A DNA stretch of 28,414 bases from an uncultured Collinsella sp. (GCA_900545615.1 UQZM01000020.1:1-28414), one strand, 5' to 3'; positions 13,564 through 21,015 are shown, counted from the stretch's first letter. Notes: generated by a model from the letters alone, not told the origin. Program-made: numbers and translations.

Positions 13564-15189
13564 ATGGCCGATACGCAGGCAACCGAGCAGGCAACCGAGG
13601 GGTTCGAGTACGCGGACCCGCTGGCATCGGACAAGGCGGTGTGGGCGCTTGTCGGCGCGGTAAAGAATCTGGGCGACCAGAAGTCGCTCGAGCGCGACGC
13701 CTCGACGGGCCGCTACTCCAACGAGAGCGTCGCCGCGATGGTCGACAAGCACAAGACGGGGCTGGTGTACACGTTCCTCATCCCGGCGGGCAGCCCCACC
13801 GACATCCAGCCCATGAGCGCTGCCGCGAAGCGCGTGGCCTCCACCGAGTTCGTGCCCGCGACGGCGACGAGCGCGGCTGTCGACCCGTTCGACACCGAGG
13901 GCGGCCCGTGGTTCCACGTGTCCGCCAACGCCGGTGCCGACGCCGACGGCGTGCCGTGGGTCGAGGCCATCGACGGCGTCGACTACGGCTTCTCGCGCGT
14001 GGACAACGGACACGGCAACAACGTCTACGAGATCGCGCCGGTCGTGTGGCAGGCGGTCGAGGTGCTGACGAACGGCAACCTGCTCGTCTCGTGGTCCGAC
14101 AGCCGATTCAGCGGCTCGCAGCCGAACCCCAAGGCGTTGCTGCCAGACGGCACGCTGCGACCGTACATGCTGACGCCGACGTATCCCATGAGCATCGACG
14201 CCGACGGGCGCCCGCGCTCCGTTTCGGGCGCGAAGGTCGCCAACCGCACGACGTCGCACGACTCGCTCGTCGACCTTTGCAAGACCGCGACCACGGGCTA
14301 CTCGGGCATGAGCGTCTACGACCAGTGGTATATCAACTTCCACCAGTTGACCAAGACGCTCTGCAAGTCCTCCCAGGTGGACTTCCCGGGCTGCACGGAC
14401 TTCAACATCCAGATTCACCCCGCGCTCGCCGAGACGGGCGTCACGCGCGTGGTCGTCACCGCCGAGCAGGCGGCGAAGATTCCCGTGGGTGCGTCGATGA
14501 TGTACGGCACCGACACGGGCACCACGTGTCCAGACCGAGGCGCCGCGGCGGCGTACGACGTGTTCGACGGCGCGGTCGTCGGCGGCAAGGAGACGCTCGC
14601 AGACGGCAACGTGGCGCTTCTCATGGACGTCGCCAAGGCGTTCGACACGACCGTGAACACATGGCTCCAGAGCGCACCGTGGAGCACGGGCAACACCGAT
14701 GCCCTCGTTGGCGACGGCCAGGTGGCGAAGGATGGCAAGCATCCGTTCAAGGTCGGCGGCGTCGAGACGGGGCTGGGCCTGTGGGAGTTCATGGGCGATA
14801 CGCTCTTCGTTTCCGACGGCACGGGCTTCGGCATCGCGGTCAACCCCGACACTCGCAATGAGAAGAAGAATGCCGTGGCGGACGGGGTGACCCCGACGGC
14901 GGCGTGCATGCCGACGGCAGATGGCTACATGCTCGACATCCAGTTCGTCAATGGCCTTATCTTGGGAAAGGGGCTCGGCGGCTCGGCGACGACCGGTGTC
15001 GGCGACTACTTCTACTTCGACACCTCCGGCGGCAAAGTCAAAGGCACAATCCGTCTGGTTCTGTTCCTCGGCTACCTGTGGAGCGGCTCGGTTGCCGGTC
15101 TTCGTTGCGCGCACTCGCGGAGCGGGTCCGGTTGGGCCCCTTGGCGCTTCGTCTCCCGGCTTTCTGCTACGGGCCGTAGCCGGGGGTGA
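13564..15189 (+). CDS. DGR target protein with hypervariable C-terminal domain, probable receptor-binding protein
   Basis: The 541-residue product has an N-terminal region (about 1-120), a beta-rich middle and a C-terminal domain (about 380-541) ending in the variable repeat at residues about 497-534. The segment with FLGYLWSGSVAGLR and the following Trp/Arg-rich run fits the C-type-lectin-like scaffold of DGR variable proteins, which holds many surface residues without unfolding. Fourteen codons differ from the template repeat, all by adenine changes, giving 13 amino acid changes. Context with a fibre-like gene suggests host recognition. The last codons encode the hairpin that follows the VR. 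The start is fixed by proximity to the preceding stop (TAAATG). Confidence 0.85.
   Translation: MADTQATEQATEGFEYADPLASDKAVWALVGAVKNLGDQKSLERDASTGRYSNESVAAMVDKHKTGLVYTFLIPAGSPTDIQPMSAAAKRVASTEFVPATATSAAVDPFDTEGGPWFHVSANAGADADGVPWVEAIDGVDYGFSRVDNGHGNNVYEIAPVVWQAVEVLTNGNLLVSWSDSRFSGSQPNPKALLPDGTLRPYMLTPTYPMSIDADGRPRSVSGAKVANRTTSHDSLVDLCKTATTGYSGMSVYDQWYINFHQLTKTLCKSSQVDFPGCTDFNIQIHPALAETGVTRVVVTAEQAAKIPVGASMMYGTDTGTTCPDRGAAAAYDVFDGAVVGGKETLADGNVALLMDVAKAFDTTVNTWLQSAPWSTGNTDALVGDGQVAKDGKHPFKVGGVETGLGLWEFMGDTLFVSDGTGFGIAVNPDTRNEKKNAVADGVTPTAACMPTADGYMLDIQFVNGLILGKGLGGSATTGVGDYFYFDTSGGKVKGTIRLVLFLGYLWSGSVAGLRCAHSRSGSGWAPWRFVSRLSATGRSRG
15054..15166 (+). repeat. DGR variable repeat (VR)
   Basis: This 113-bp segment at the 3' end of the target gene aligns without gaps to the template repeat at 15267-15379. 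It differs at 17 positions, all adenines in the template and replaced by T, G or C here. Non-adenine positions are identical. The last conserved block before the variable AA is CTTCGTCTCCCGGC, the likely initiation-of-homing region. Confidence 0.96.
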
Positions 15190-15225
15190 ATCAGGGCGTA
15201 GCCCTGAGAGGGGGCTGGCCCCCTC
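15166..15225. other. three tandem hairpins between VR and TR
   Basis: Hairpin 1 (15166-15180) pairs GCTACG with CGTAGC directly after the VR, overlapping the target's last codons. Hairpin 2 (15191-15207) pairs TCAGGGC with GCCCTGA around GTA. Hairpin 3 (15208-15225) pairs GAGGGGG with CCCCCTC around CTGG. In the Bordetella phage DGR a hairpin just downstream of VR is needed for efficient homing, so hairpin 1 is the likely equivalent. The others may belong to the DGR RNA or stop transcription. Confidence 0.65.
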
Positions 15226-15266
15226 CTAACTCCAAACAGGGATTCACGGTGAGGGCGGCGCTGGTT

Positions 15267-15379
15267 TCTGGTTCAGTTCCTCGGCAACCTGAGGAACGGC
15301 TCGAATGCCGGTCTTCGTTACGCGAACTCGAGGAACAGGTCCGGTAGGGCCACTTGGAACTTCGTCTCCCGGCAATCTG
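15267..15379 (+). repeat. DGR template repeat (TR)
   Basis: The TR is a non-coding 113-bp copy of the VR with 21 adenines, 17 of which are changed in the VR. Read in the target frame, 20 of the 21 adenines fall in codon positions 1 or 2, concentrated in AAC/AAT, AGG, TAC, ACT, CAG and CAA codons, the usual design for amino acid diversity without stops. It is transcribed toward the RT gene. Confidence 0.96.
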
Positions 15380-15536
15380 TCTATAAATCTCTACTCGCAC
15401 CGTGTCTACCGCGCCAGCCGCTTTCTGGCGGGACGCGGCTCAGCCTGACTCCTTTGAGTGAAATTTGTCCGCAAGGCTCACGGGCTGGTAACCGCAAGGC
15501 GAACGCTCGTATGACAGACAGAAAGAGCTTTGATCT
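15380..15536 (+). ncRNA. 3' part of the DGR RNA (spacer between TR and RT)
   Basis: No convincing coding frame is present. The stretch contains paired segments (CCGCG...CGCGG enclosing CCAG...CTGG, about 15409-15437). In known DGRs the RNA downstream of TR binds the RT complex and primes cDNA synthesis. A role as the guide part of the RNA is inferred from position. Confidence 0.5.
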
Positions 15537-16568
15537 ATGAAAACCTACTGCAAGGGTCTCGAGTTCACGCGCAAGAGCGTCGTCGAGGCCCTGCACCGAT
15601 GGAAGAAAAGCGACTCAGGCAAGGAGAACGGCTGGCGCGTCGCCGACGAATACGGCACCGAGACGGCGTTCGTCGACCGCATCTGGCTAGAGCTCTCAAC
15701 CGAGACGCTTACGTTCGAGCCGATTCGAACCTACCTGAAGCACGACCCGAACAACGGCAAGCTGCGCGAGATAAGCGTCGAGAGCATCAAGCGGCAGGTG
15801 TGCAACTACCTGTGCGTTGGGGCACTTGAGCCGCTCCTTGACGCCAAGGTCGGCTTCTGGCAGGTGTCGAGCGGCGTCAAGGGCAAGGGCGCGGCGCTGG
15901 GGATGCGCAAGCTCAGGCGCGCGGTTCACCGCTTCGTCTACCACGTGCACGTCGACATCCGCAACTGCTACGGCTCGATGCAGACGGCGATAGTGGAGGG
16001 TCTGGTGGCGCGCTACGTCAAGAACAGCCAAGTCCTCTACCTGCTCCATTCGCTGCTGTCGACGATGAACGGTGTCCTTATCCTCGGCAGCTACCTGTCG
16101 CTTCGGTTGGCGACGTTCGTGATCTCGTTCGCGTACCACGCGGTCGAGGAGGCGGCGAAGGAGCGACGCGGCAAGCGCGTGAGGCTCGCGGGATGCCAGG
16201 TGTGGTACGCCGACGACGGCTATTTTCTCGGCAACTCAAAGCGCTCGCTCGGGAAGGCCGCTGCCATCGCCGCGCGCGTTTTGGGGCGGCTAGGATTGTC
16301 GCTGAAACCGTGGAAGGTGAGGCGCAACGGCGCCGAGTCCATCGACTTCGCGGGCTATCGCATCTGGTGCGCTCGCGGGCGCCGGGTCGACTTGCGAAAG
16401 AGGCTCTGGAAACGACTGCGACGCGCGTTCGCGCGCTACAGGCGCAGGCGCACCGAGCGCTTGGCGAGGCGCGTGTGCTCTTACTGGGGCTGGCTGAAAA
16501 CGGCCGTCATGGAGCACCAGATGAACGTCAAGCGGTGCATATTCAACGCGGCGAGGGCCGTGGGTTAG
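15537..16568 (+). CDS. DGR reverse transcriptase
   Basis: The 343-residue product has RT motifs in order: HVDIRNCYGSM (motif A, catalytic D140), ILGSYLSLRLA (182-192, the DGR-type GxxxS motif that replaces the QGxxxSP of other RTs), VWYADDGYF (motif C, YADD 224-227) and SIDFAGYRIW (269-277), then a basic Arg-rich C-terminal thumb. It copies the TR RNA with random misincorporation at adenines so that the mutated cDNA replaces the VR. Length fits DGR RTs (300-400 aa) and no maturase or endonuclease domain is present. The usual SQ of the DGR motif is SL here. No Avd-type gene was recognised nearby. Confidence 0.95.
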   Translation: MKTYCKGLEFTRKSVVEALHRWKKSDSGKENGWRVADEYGTETAFVDRIWLELSTETLTFEPIRTYLKHDPNNGKLREISVESIKRQVCNYLCVGALEPLLDAKVGFWQVSSGVKGKGAALGMRKLRRAVHRFVYHVHVDIRNCYGSMQTAIVEGLVARYVKNSQVLYLLHSLLSTMNGVLILGSYLSLRLATFVISFAYHAVEEAAKERRGKRVRLAGCQVWYADDGYFLGNSKRSLGKAAAIAARVLGRLGLSLKPWKVRRNGAESIDFAGYRIWCARGRRVDLRKRLWKRLRRAFARYRRRRTERLARRVCSYWGWLKTAVMEHQMNVKRCIFNAARAVG

Positions 16569-16579
16569 GAGGAAAAAAT

Positions 16580-16921
16580 ATGGTTGTGAAGTCGGAGCGA
16601 ACGGGCGAGAGGCCCGAGACGGTCGAGATCGCGGGGACCGACGTCTGGCTGCGCCGCAGCATCTCCGAGGGCGAGCGCGAGGAGCAGGGAGGCGAGGGCG
16701 GTTCCGTTAAGGTGAAGGTGTTCACCTACGAGGAGCTGCACTTCACCGACCCGACGGGCGAGCTGACGGTCGATGGCGCAAAGGCCGACTTTGACACCGT
16801 CTGGACGGCACACGAGGCGGACGGCATGAGCATGGAGGAGCAGATCGCATCGCTCCAGCAGCAGGTCGCAGATTCGCAGGCGGCCCTTCTCGAACTCGGT
16901 GACATCGTTGGAGGTGAGTAG
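16580..16921 (+). CDS. small phage structural-type protein (XkdW-like position)
   Basis: ATG 16580 follows the RT stop with a strong AGGAGG (16567-16572). The 113-residue acidic product has a beta-rich N-terminal part and a C-terminal coiled-coil segment (about 84-108, MSMEEQIASLQQQVADSQ) ending in DIVGGE, a pattern seen in small proteins encoded after phage tail fibres, beside XkdX/CD1375-type genes. It is acidic and so does not look like the basic Avd helical bundle. Likely an accessory tail protein. Confidence 0.55.
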   Translation: MVVKSERTGERPETVEIAGTDVWLRRSISEGEREEQGGEGGSVKVKVFTYEELHFTDPTGELTVDGAKADFDTVWTAHEADGMSMEEQIASLQQQVADSQAALLELGDIVGGE

Positions 16922-16922
16922 T

Positions 16923-17033
16923 TTGGCGAAGATCTACTACCGCGCCGTGAAGAGCGGCAAGCGCACGCTCGAGAGCGTTCCCGAGCGCTGGCGCGACGAG
17001 GTGCGCCAGATGCTGGAGGCGGACGGCGAGTAG
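16923..17033 (+). CDS. XkdX/CD1375-family small phage protein (36 aa)
   Basis: A TTG start at 16923 has GGAGGT (16910-16915) upstream. The product reads as the small tail-associated family with an IYYRAVKSGKRTLESVPERW core, found directly downstream of fibre genes in many phages. Function is unknown. The gene ends three bases before a terminator, closing the fibre/DGR operon. The whole-length match to the family pattern supports it despite the size. Confidence 0.7.
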   Translation: MAKIYYRAVKSGKRTLESVPERWRDEVRQMLEADGE

Positions 17034-17035
17034 GG

Positions 17036-17066
17036 AAGGGCCCCGGCTTCGGTCGGGGCCCTTTTC
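17036..17066 (+). terminator. intrinsic terminator after the fibre/DGR operon
   Basis: A perfect 10-bp stem (AAGGGCCCCG / CGGGGCCCTT) with an 8-base loop is followed by T's at 17062-17065. It separates the DGR cassette from the MuF gene. Confidence 0.9.
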
Positions 17067-17111
17067 CGTTATGCGCGGGTGACCATGCGTGCCGACGATT
17101 GGAGGCGGCGC

Positions 17112-19106
17112 ATGGCGAAGGATAGCGCTCACGAGTTCTCAGACGCCGAGATTCGGGCGTTCGAGCGCGAGGTGGCGGGAGTGTACGGCGAGGCGAGCAA
17201 GACGGCCTACGCCAACCTCAAGCGCTATCTGGCGCAGTTCGAGGCCGACGACGAGAAGATTCGCGAGCGGCTTGAGGCCGGCGAGATCACCAAGGCGCAA
17301 TACAGGTCTTGGCGAAGCGGGAAGATAGCGGCGGGCAGGCGCTACCGAATCGTCCTCAAGCAGTGCGCCGAGGCCATGACACGCGCGAACGTTGTCGCGG
17401 CAGCCGCCATCGAGGGCAGGCTGCCCGAGGTCTACGCCGAGAACTACAACTACGGCACGTGGCAGGTCGAGAGCGCCGTTGGCGTTGACACGGCCTACGC
17501 GCTCCAGGACGCCTCGACCGTGCAGAGGCTGCTCACCGACCACGACAGCTACCTGCCAAAGCCGTCCGTCAACGTCGCCAAGGACGTGGCGTGGAACCGC
17601 CGGCTCATAGCCAACCAGATCACGCAGGGCGTGCTGCTCGGCGAGTCGATACCCAAGATCGCGAAGCGCATCCAGGACGTGGCGGGGTCCAACCGCGCGG
17701 CGGCGGTGCGTTTGGCGCGGACCTCGACGACGGCGGCGGAGAACGCCGGACGCGTCGACAGTTACAAGAGGGCCAAGGGGCTCGGCATCAAGGTGCAGCA
17801 GGAATGGGTGGCGACGCTCGACCTGCGCACGCGCTCGAGCCACAGGAAGATTGACCGCGAGAAGGTCGAGGTCGGCGAGAAGTTCAGCAACGGGTGCCGC
17901 TATCCCGGCGACCCGGAGGCGCCGTATGCCGAGACGTGCAACTGCCGCTGCACGCTGGTGGCGTGCTGTGACGGACTCGACGTGCTCGACGGCGAGCGTT
18001 TCAGCCGCCTGCCCGAGGGCATGACCTACGAGGAATGGAAGGCGGGCAAGCCCGCCGTAAACGGCACCAAGCCCGCGAACCGCACCATCTCAGAGTTCAT
18101 GGAGATGCCCGGCACGGCCCGCAAGCTCGATGCTGCCGGCGTGTCCGCGACTGAGGCGAGGAAGAGGCTCACCGAGCAGCTGAGGGAGTATGGCATACCG
18201 TCCGGCTCGTTCCGCAAGATGAGCGCCGGCGACCAGCAGAAGGTGTTGGACGCGGCGCTGGCCCGAATTCGGCGCATCGCGGGCAAGCCCGATATGTCTG
18301 CTTCCGTCTACTCGTGCCTCAATGGGGATCAAAGGGATGCGGTGAAAGGCATTCTCAAGCGTTCGGACAAGGCTGCCCGTAGCGTTTACCTGAAGCATGA
18401 GCGGGATTTCGTTTTGCTGAACGGCGGATGGGGCGGAACCGCCCACTACAGCCCAACGGACGGTGGCGTGAGGCTCAACCTTGAAACAGTGTTTTCGAAA
18501 GATGGATTGAGACCCCAAGGAACGACCTGGTTCCACGAGTTCGGGCATATGATCGACGGCCTGCACGCGGACATCTCGAGGACGTACGGCGGCGGCGTGT
18601 TCGCCAAGACCATAAAGAGCGAGGTCGAAGCCTACATTGACGCAAGGCACAAGGAGATGCGCGATGGGCTCAAACGGGCAGTCAAGTCAAAGGACATCGG
18701 ATGGCTCGAGTCGAATGGCTACCTCATGGAATGGCATGCTGACTACCTAAGGAGACATCCTGACAAGGTGGCCGAGGCGCTCTCGGGCCTCAAGCACACG
18801 AAGGCTGCCACATATAGTTCCGTCGCCTCCGAGATAGGGGAGATGAGCAATGCCGAAAAGGCCGACCTTTCCGACCTTTTCGGCGGGGCAACGCTGAACA
18901 AGTGTAACGATGGATGGGGCCACAGCAAGAGTTATTGGCGGCCAAAGGGAGCGTCCGAGGACTACCAGCTGGCAAGGCTTGCGCAAGAGGGCTTCGCCGA
19001 GTTCTTCAGCGCAAGCACCGCGAACCCGGAATCTCTCGCCGTCCTGCGCAAATACCTACCGGAATCGAGTAAAATATTTGACGAGATGATGAAGGAGGGG
19101 CTGTGA
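17112..19106 (+). CDS. MuF minor head protein with C-terminal zincin (HExxH) domain, putative polymorphic toxin
   Basis: ATG 17112 is preferred (GGAGG six bases upstream); ATG 17085 and GTG 17079 are in-frame alternatives. The 664-residue product has a helical N-terminus (about 1-150), a Phage_Mu_F/SPP1 gp7-like domain (about 175-290, with the CNCRC cluster at 276-280), a linker, and a C-terminal metallopeptidase-like domain with HEFGH at 475-479 and a possible third ligand in EGFAEFF (626-632). MuF heads carrying toxin domains are known in temperate phages, with the toxin delivered with DNA. DNA from about 18290 is less GC-rich than the MuF part, suggesting a swapped-in domain. Two small genes follow as immunity candidates. 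Confidence 0.82.
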   Translation: MAKDSAHEFSDAEIRAFEREVAGVYGEASKTAYANLKRYLAQFEADDEKIRERLEAGEITKAQYRSWRSGKIAAGRRYRIVLKQCAEAMTRANVVAAAAIEGRLPEVYAENYNYGTWQVESAVGVDTAYALQDASTVQRLLTDHDSYLPKPSVNVAKDVAWNRRLIANQITQGVLLGESIPKIAKRIQDVAGSNRAAAVRLARTSTTAAENAGRVDSYKRAKGLGIKVQQEWVATLDLRTRSSHRKIDREKVEVGEKFSNGCRYPGDPEAPYAETCNCRCTLVACCDGLDVLDGERFSRLPEGMTYEEWKAGKPAVNGTKPANRTISEFMEMPGTARKLDAAGVSATEARKRLTEQLREYGIPSGSFRKMSAGDQQKVLDAALARIRRIAGKPDMSASVYSCLNGDQRDAVKGILKRSDKAARSVYLKHERDFVLLNGGWGGTAHYSPTDGGVRLNLETVFSKDGLRPQGTTWFHEFGHMIDGLHADISRTYGGGVFAKTIKSEVEAYIDARHKEMRDGLKRAVKSKDIGWLESNGYLMEWHADYLRRHPDKVAEALSGLKHTKAATYSSVASEIGEMSNAEKADLSDLFGGATLNKCNDGWGHSKSYWRPKGASEDYQLARLAQEGFAEFFSASTANPESLAVLRKYLPESSKIFDEMMKEGL

Positions 19107-19285
19107 TGGTTGCCGAATTGCATACATGGGAGCAGGTCGACAAGCTCGCGGCCAACTTCGAGGAGCGTTTCGGCTATGAGCCGACATGGTACGGCAATGT
19201 CGATGAGGTCTATGCAGCACTCAAGGAGTCGCTCGACTCTGGCGTTCCAAAACTCGAGAGGCAGGACCCTGAAATCTGTCTCTAG
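19106..19285 (+). CDS. small acidic protein, possible immunity or chaperone partner (59 aa)
   Basis: The ATG overlaps the MuF stop (TGATG) with AAGGAGGGG just upstream, so it is translationally coupled to the zincin gene. The product is small, acidic and helical (HTWEQVDKLAANFEERFGYEP start). Size, charge and coupling fit an immunity protein or folding partner of the toxin domain. No family recognised; the next gene is the stronger immunity candidate. Confidence 0.6.
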   Translation: MVAELHTWEQVDKLAANFEERFGYEPTWYGNVDEVYAALKESLDSGVPKLERQDPEICL

Positions 19286-19338
19286 CGTATAACGGCCTAT
19301 CATCAAGATCGACGAGTGCCTGACGACAAGAGGTTGAC

Positions 19339-19605
19339 ATGCTCACATTGGAAGAGGCCATAAAGCCGATTCTGGAAGAGGAGGCCGTAGACGGATACGG
19401 TCCGGTGTGCGCATACGAGGGCAAATACCATTGGTTCGTCGGTTTCGGTTTCGATGGAAAGATGGCCCCGGGCGACACTCCGTATGCCATCGACAAGGAA
19501 ACGGGGAGGATTGACTTCTTCCCGATTCCATTTTTCCTCAGAGGCGAGAGCCCGTCTGCTATCGAGCTTGAGATGGACAAGGCCCACGAGGTAAAAGTCA
19601 AATAG
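19339..19605 (+). CDS. Imm35-like putative immunity protein (88 aa)
   Basis: The product starts MLTLEEAIKPILEEE, continues with a core strand YHWFVGFGFDG (about 31-42) and PYAIDKETGRIDF (about 50-63), a pattern close to immunity family 35 and related small toxin-immunity folds. It lies 53 bases after the preceding gene with AAGAGG as ribosome-binding site and is closed by a terminator, so MuF toxin, 59-aa protein and this gene make one unit. Lower GC matches the toxin domain, as expected for a module transferred together. Family assignment is by eye. Confidence 0.6.
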   Translation: MLTLEEAIKPILEEEAVDGYGPVCAYEGKYHWFVGFGFDGKMAPGDTPYAIDKETGRIDFFPIPFFLRGESPSAIELEMDKAHEVKVK

Positions 19606-19614
19606 ACCACAGCC

Positions 19615-19639
19615 AGCCCCGCCACGGCGGGGCTTTTTT
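19615..19639 (+). terminator. intrinsic terminator after the MuF/immunity unit
   Basis: AGCCCCGCC pairs with GGCGGGGCT around a minimal loop and is followed by T6 (19634-19639). It ends ten bases after the Imm35-like stop. Confidence 0.9.
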
Positions 19640-19690
19640 CATGCCGCGTGACCGTACCGCGACACTGCCCGCAGAGAGATTGGGGCAGGC

Positions 19691-19912
19691 ATGAAAGAGC
19701 TATTCACTTGTGCGAACTGCGGCGACTGCGCCGTAAAGCTGGGCTTCGGCTTCACGTTCCCGGATACCTACATCTGCACGCAGCGCGGCGACGAGGTCGA
19801 GCCCGACGACGGCTGCACGCTCGGGTGCGAGGGCGTTCCGGTGCAAGCCATCGAGGCCATCGAGGCGGACGTCGACGGGCGCGTTGGCTACGGCTGCGAG
19901 GTGTTCGACTGA
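19691..19912 (+). CDS. Cys-rich small protein (73 aa)
   Basis: ATG 19691 has GGGGCAGG upstream. The product carries CANCGDC at the N-terminus and further Cys at YICTQRG, GCTLGC and near the C-terminus, suggesting zinc binding. Its stop overlaps the HK97-gp10-like gene (TGATG). It is not a standard head protein; unknown function. Confidence 0.6.
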   Translation: MKELFTCANCGDCAVKLGFGFTFPDTYICTQRGDEVEPDDGCTLGCEGVPVQAIEAIEADVDGRVGYGCEVFD

Positions 19913-20334
19913 TGGCTTACGGGCTCGTCGGCGGCGTCGGCGACCACGGCCGGCACGGCACCCTCATCACCGAGGAGATCGTAAACGCCGCGAAGCTGGA
20001 TACCGCCGAGTGCATCGAGATACGGCAGAACAACATCGAGCAGGTCGAGAGGGCCCTCCTGCGCGCCTATAAAACGGGCCTGGAGGAGATAGGCCTCGTT
20101 GCGGAGGGCTATGCCAAGGCGACGTGCCCGGTCGATACGGGCAGGTTGCGCAACTCCGTCACGCACCTCCTCAAAGGCTACGACTGCTTCATCGGGACCA
20201 ACGTCGAGTACGCGCCGTACGTCGAGGAGGGGACCTCCCGCATGAAGGGCAAGCACTTCCTGCGCAAGGCGGCGACGGGCCACGGGGACACGTACCGGTC
20301 GATTCTCGAGAAGCACCTGAGGGGCGGCGCATAG
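19912..20334 (+). CDS. HK97 gp10-like head-tail joining/tail completion protein
   Basis: The 140-residue product has the family hallmarks: CPVDTGRLRNSVTH (about 66-79), a strand with GTNVEYAPYVEEGTSRM (about 88-105) and a closing HFLRKAA helix. HK97 gp10-type proteins act in head-tail joining. Here it comes before scaffold and capsid rather than after them, a less common order. Coupled to the Cys-rich gene by overlap. Confidence 0.8.
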   Translation: MAYGLVGGVGDHGRHGTLITEEIVNAAKLDTAECIEIRQNNIEQVERALLRAYKTGLEEIGLVAEGYAKATCPVDTGRLRNSVTHLLKGYDCFIGTNVEYAPYVEEGTSRMKGKHFLRKAATGHGDTYRSILEKHLRGGA

Positions 20335-20364
20335 GGCCGCGTTACTCCGTTTGGATACTCACCC

Positions 20365-20442
20365 TTGCCGCGAGGTATTGCGGCGCGGGCCCGCCGAGGC
20401 AATAGGTGGGAACCCGCCCATTCCGAAGCAAGGGAGATTCTG
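20365..20442 (+). promoter_or_regulatory. structured leader before the scaffold/capsid operon
   Basis: The 108-base gap before the scaffold gene holds a strong hairpin (20377-20385 with 20392-20403: ATTGC-GGCG paired to CGCC-gag-GCAAT) and a second (20405-20410 with 20413-20418, GGTGGG/CCCGCC). The ribosome-binding site AAGGGAGA (20429-20436) follows. It could control capsid-operon expression. No promoter elements were identified. Confidence 0.35.
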
Positions 20443-21006
20443 TTGGCACTTACGCGAAAGATGCTCAAGGCAATGGGCATCGAGGACGAGAAGATCGACC
20501 AGATCATCGACGAGCATGCCGAGAGCGTGAACGCGCTCAAGGCGCAGCGCGACGAGTTCAAGGAGGCCGCGGACAAGGCGGACGGCTACAAGAAGGAGCT
20601 GGACGCACTCAAGGCCAAGGGCGAGGGAGCGGACGAGTACGAGGAAAAGTACAAGGCCGCCGTCAAGAACCTAGAGGACTACAAGGCCAAGGTCGAGGGC
20701 GAGAAGGCCGCAGCCGAGAAGCGCAGCCTGTACCGAAAGTTGCTCGAGTCGGCGGGCGTCGACCCCAAGCGCATCGAGACCGTTCTCAAGGTTTCCGACC
20801 TCGAGAACGTGACCGTCAAGGACGGCGCTATCGAGGACGCGGACAAGCTCACCGAGGGCATCAAGGCCGACTGGGCCGACTTCATCGCAACCACGACCGT
20901 CAAGGGTGCCGACGTGGCCCACGCCCCCAAGGGCGAGGGCGGCAAGGACATCAACGAAATGAGCACCGCCGAGTACATGAAGTACAAGGCGGAGCAGAGA
21001 GGCTAA
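20443..21006 (+). CDS. phage scaffold protein, GP20-like
   Basis: The 187-residue product starts at TTG 20443, placed by AAGGGAGA just upstream. It matches minor structural protein GP20 types: LKAMGIEDEKIDQIIDEH N-terminus, a long coiled coil of Lys/Glu/Ala (about 25-85), then a helical C-terminal capsid-binding region. Scaffold proteins guide procapsid assembly and leave. It lies nine bases before the major capsid gene, as expected. Confidence 0.87.
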   Translation: MALTRKMLKAMGIEDEKIDQIIDEHAESVNALKAQRDEFKEAADKADGYKKELDALKAKGEGADEYEEKYKAAVKNLEDYKAKVEGEKAAAEKRSLYRKLLESAGVDPKRIETVLKVSDLENVTVKDGAIEDADKLTEGIKADWADFIATTTVKGADVAHAPKGEGGKDINEMSTAEYMKYKAEQRG

Positions 21007-21015
21007 GGGGTATCT

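Noticed and set aside
12238..15114. 958-codon open frame on the minus strand
   Set aside because: It is a mirror of the portal, fibre and DGR target genes, created by GC-rich third positions. Its product is low-complexity Arg/Val/Leu/Gly with no recognisable domain.
15537..16568. RT as group II intron or retron RT
   Set aside because: No maturase or endonuclease domain and no intron or msr/msd structure. The adenine-specific VR/TR pair and GSYLS motif show a DGR.
16580..16921. Candidate Avd accessory protein of the DGR
   Set aside because: The product is acidic with a beta-rich start and a short coiled coil. Avd is a basic four-helix bundle.
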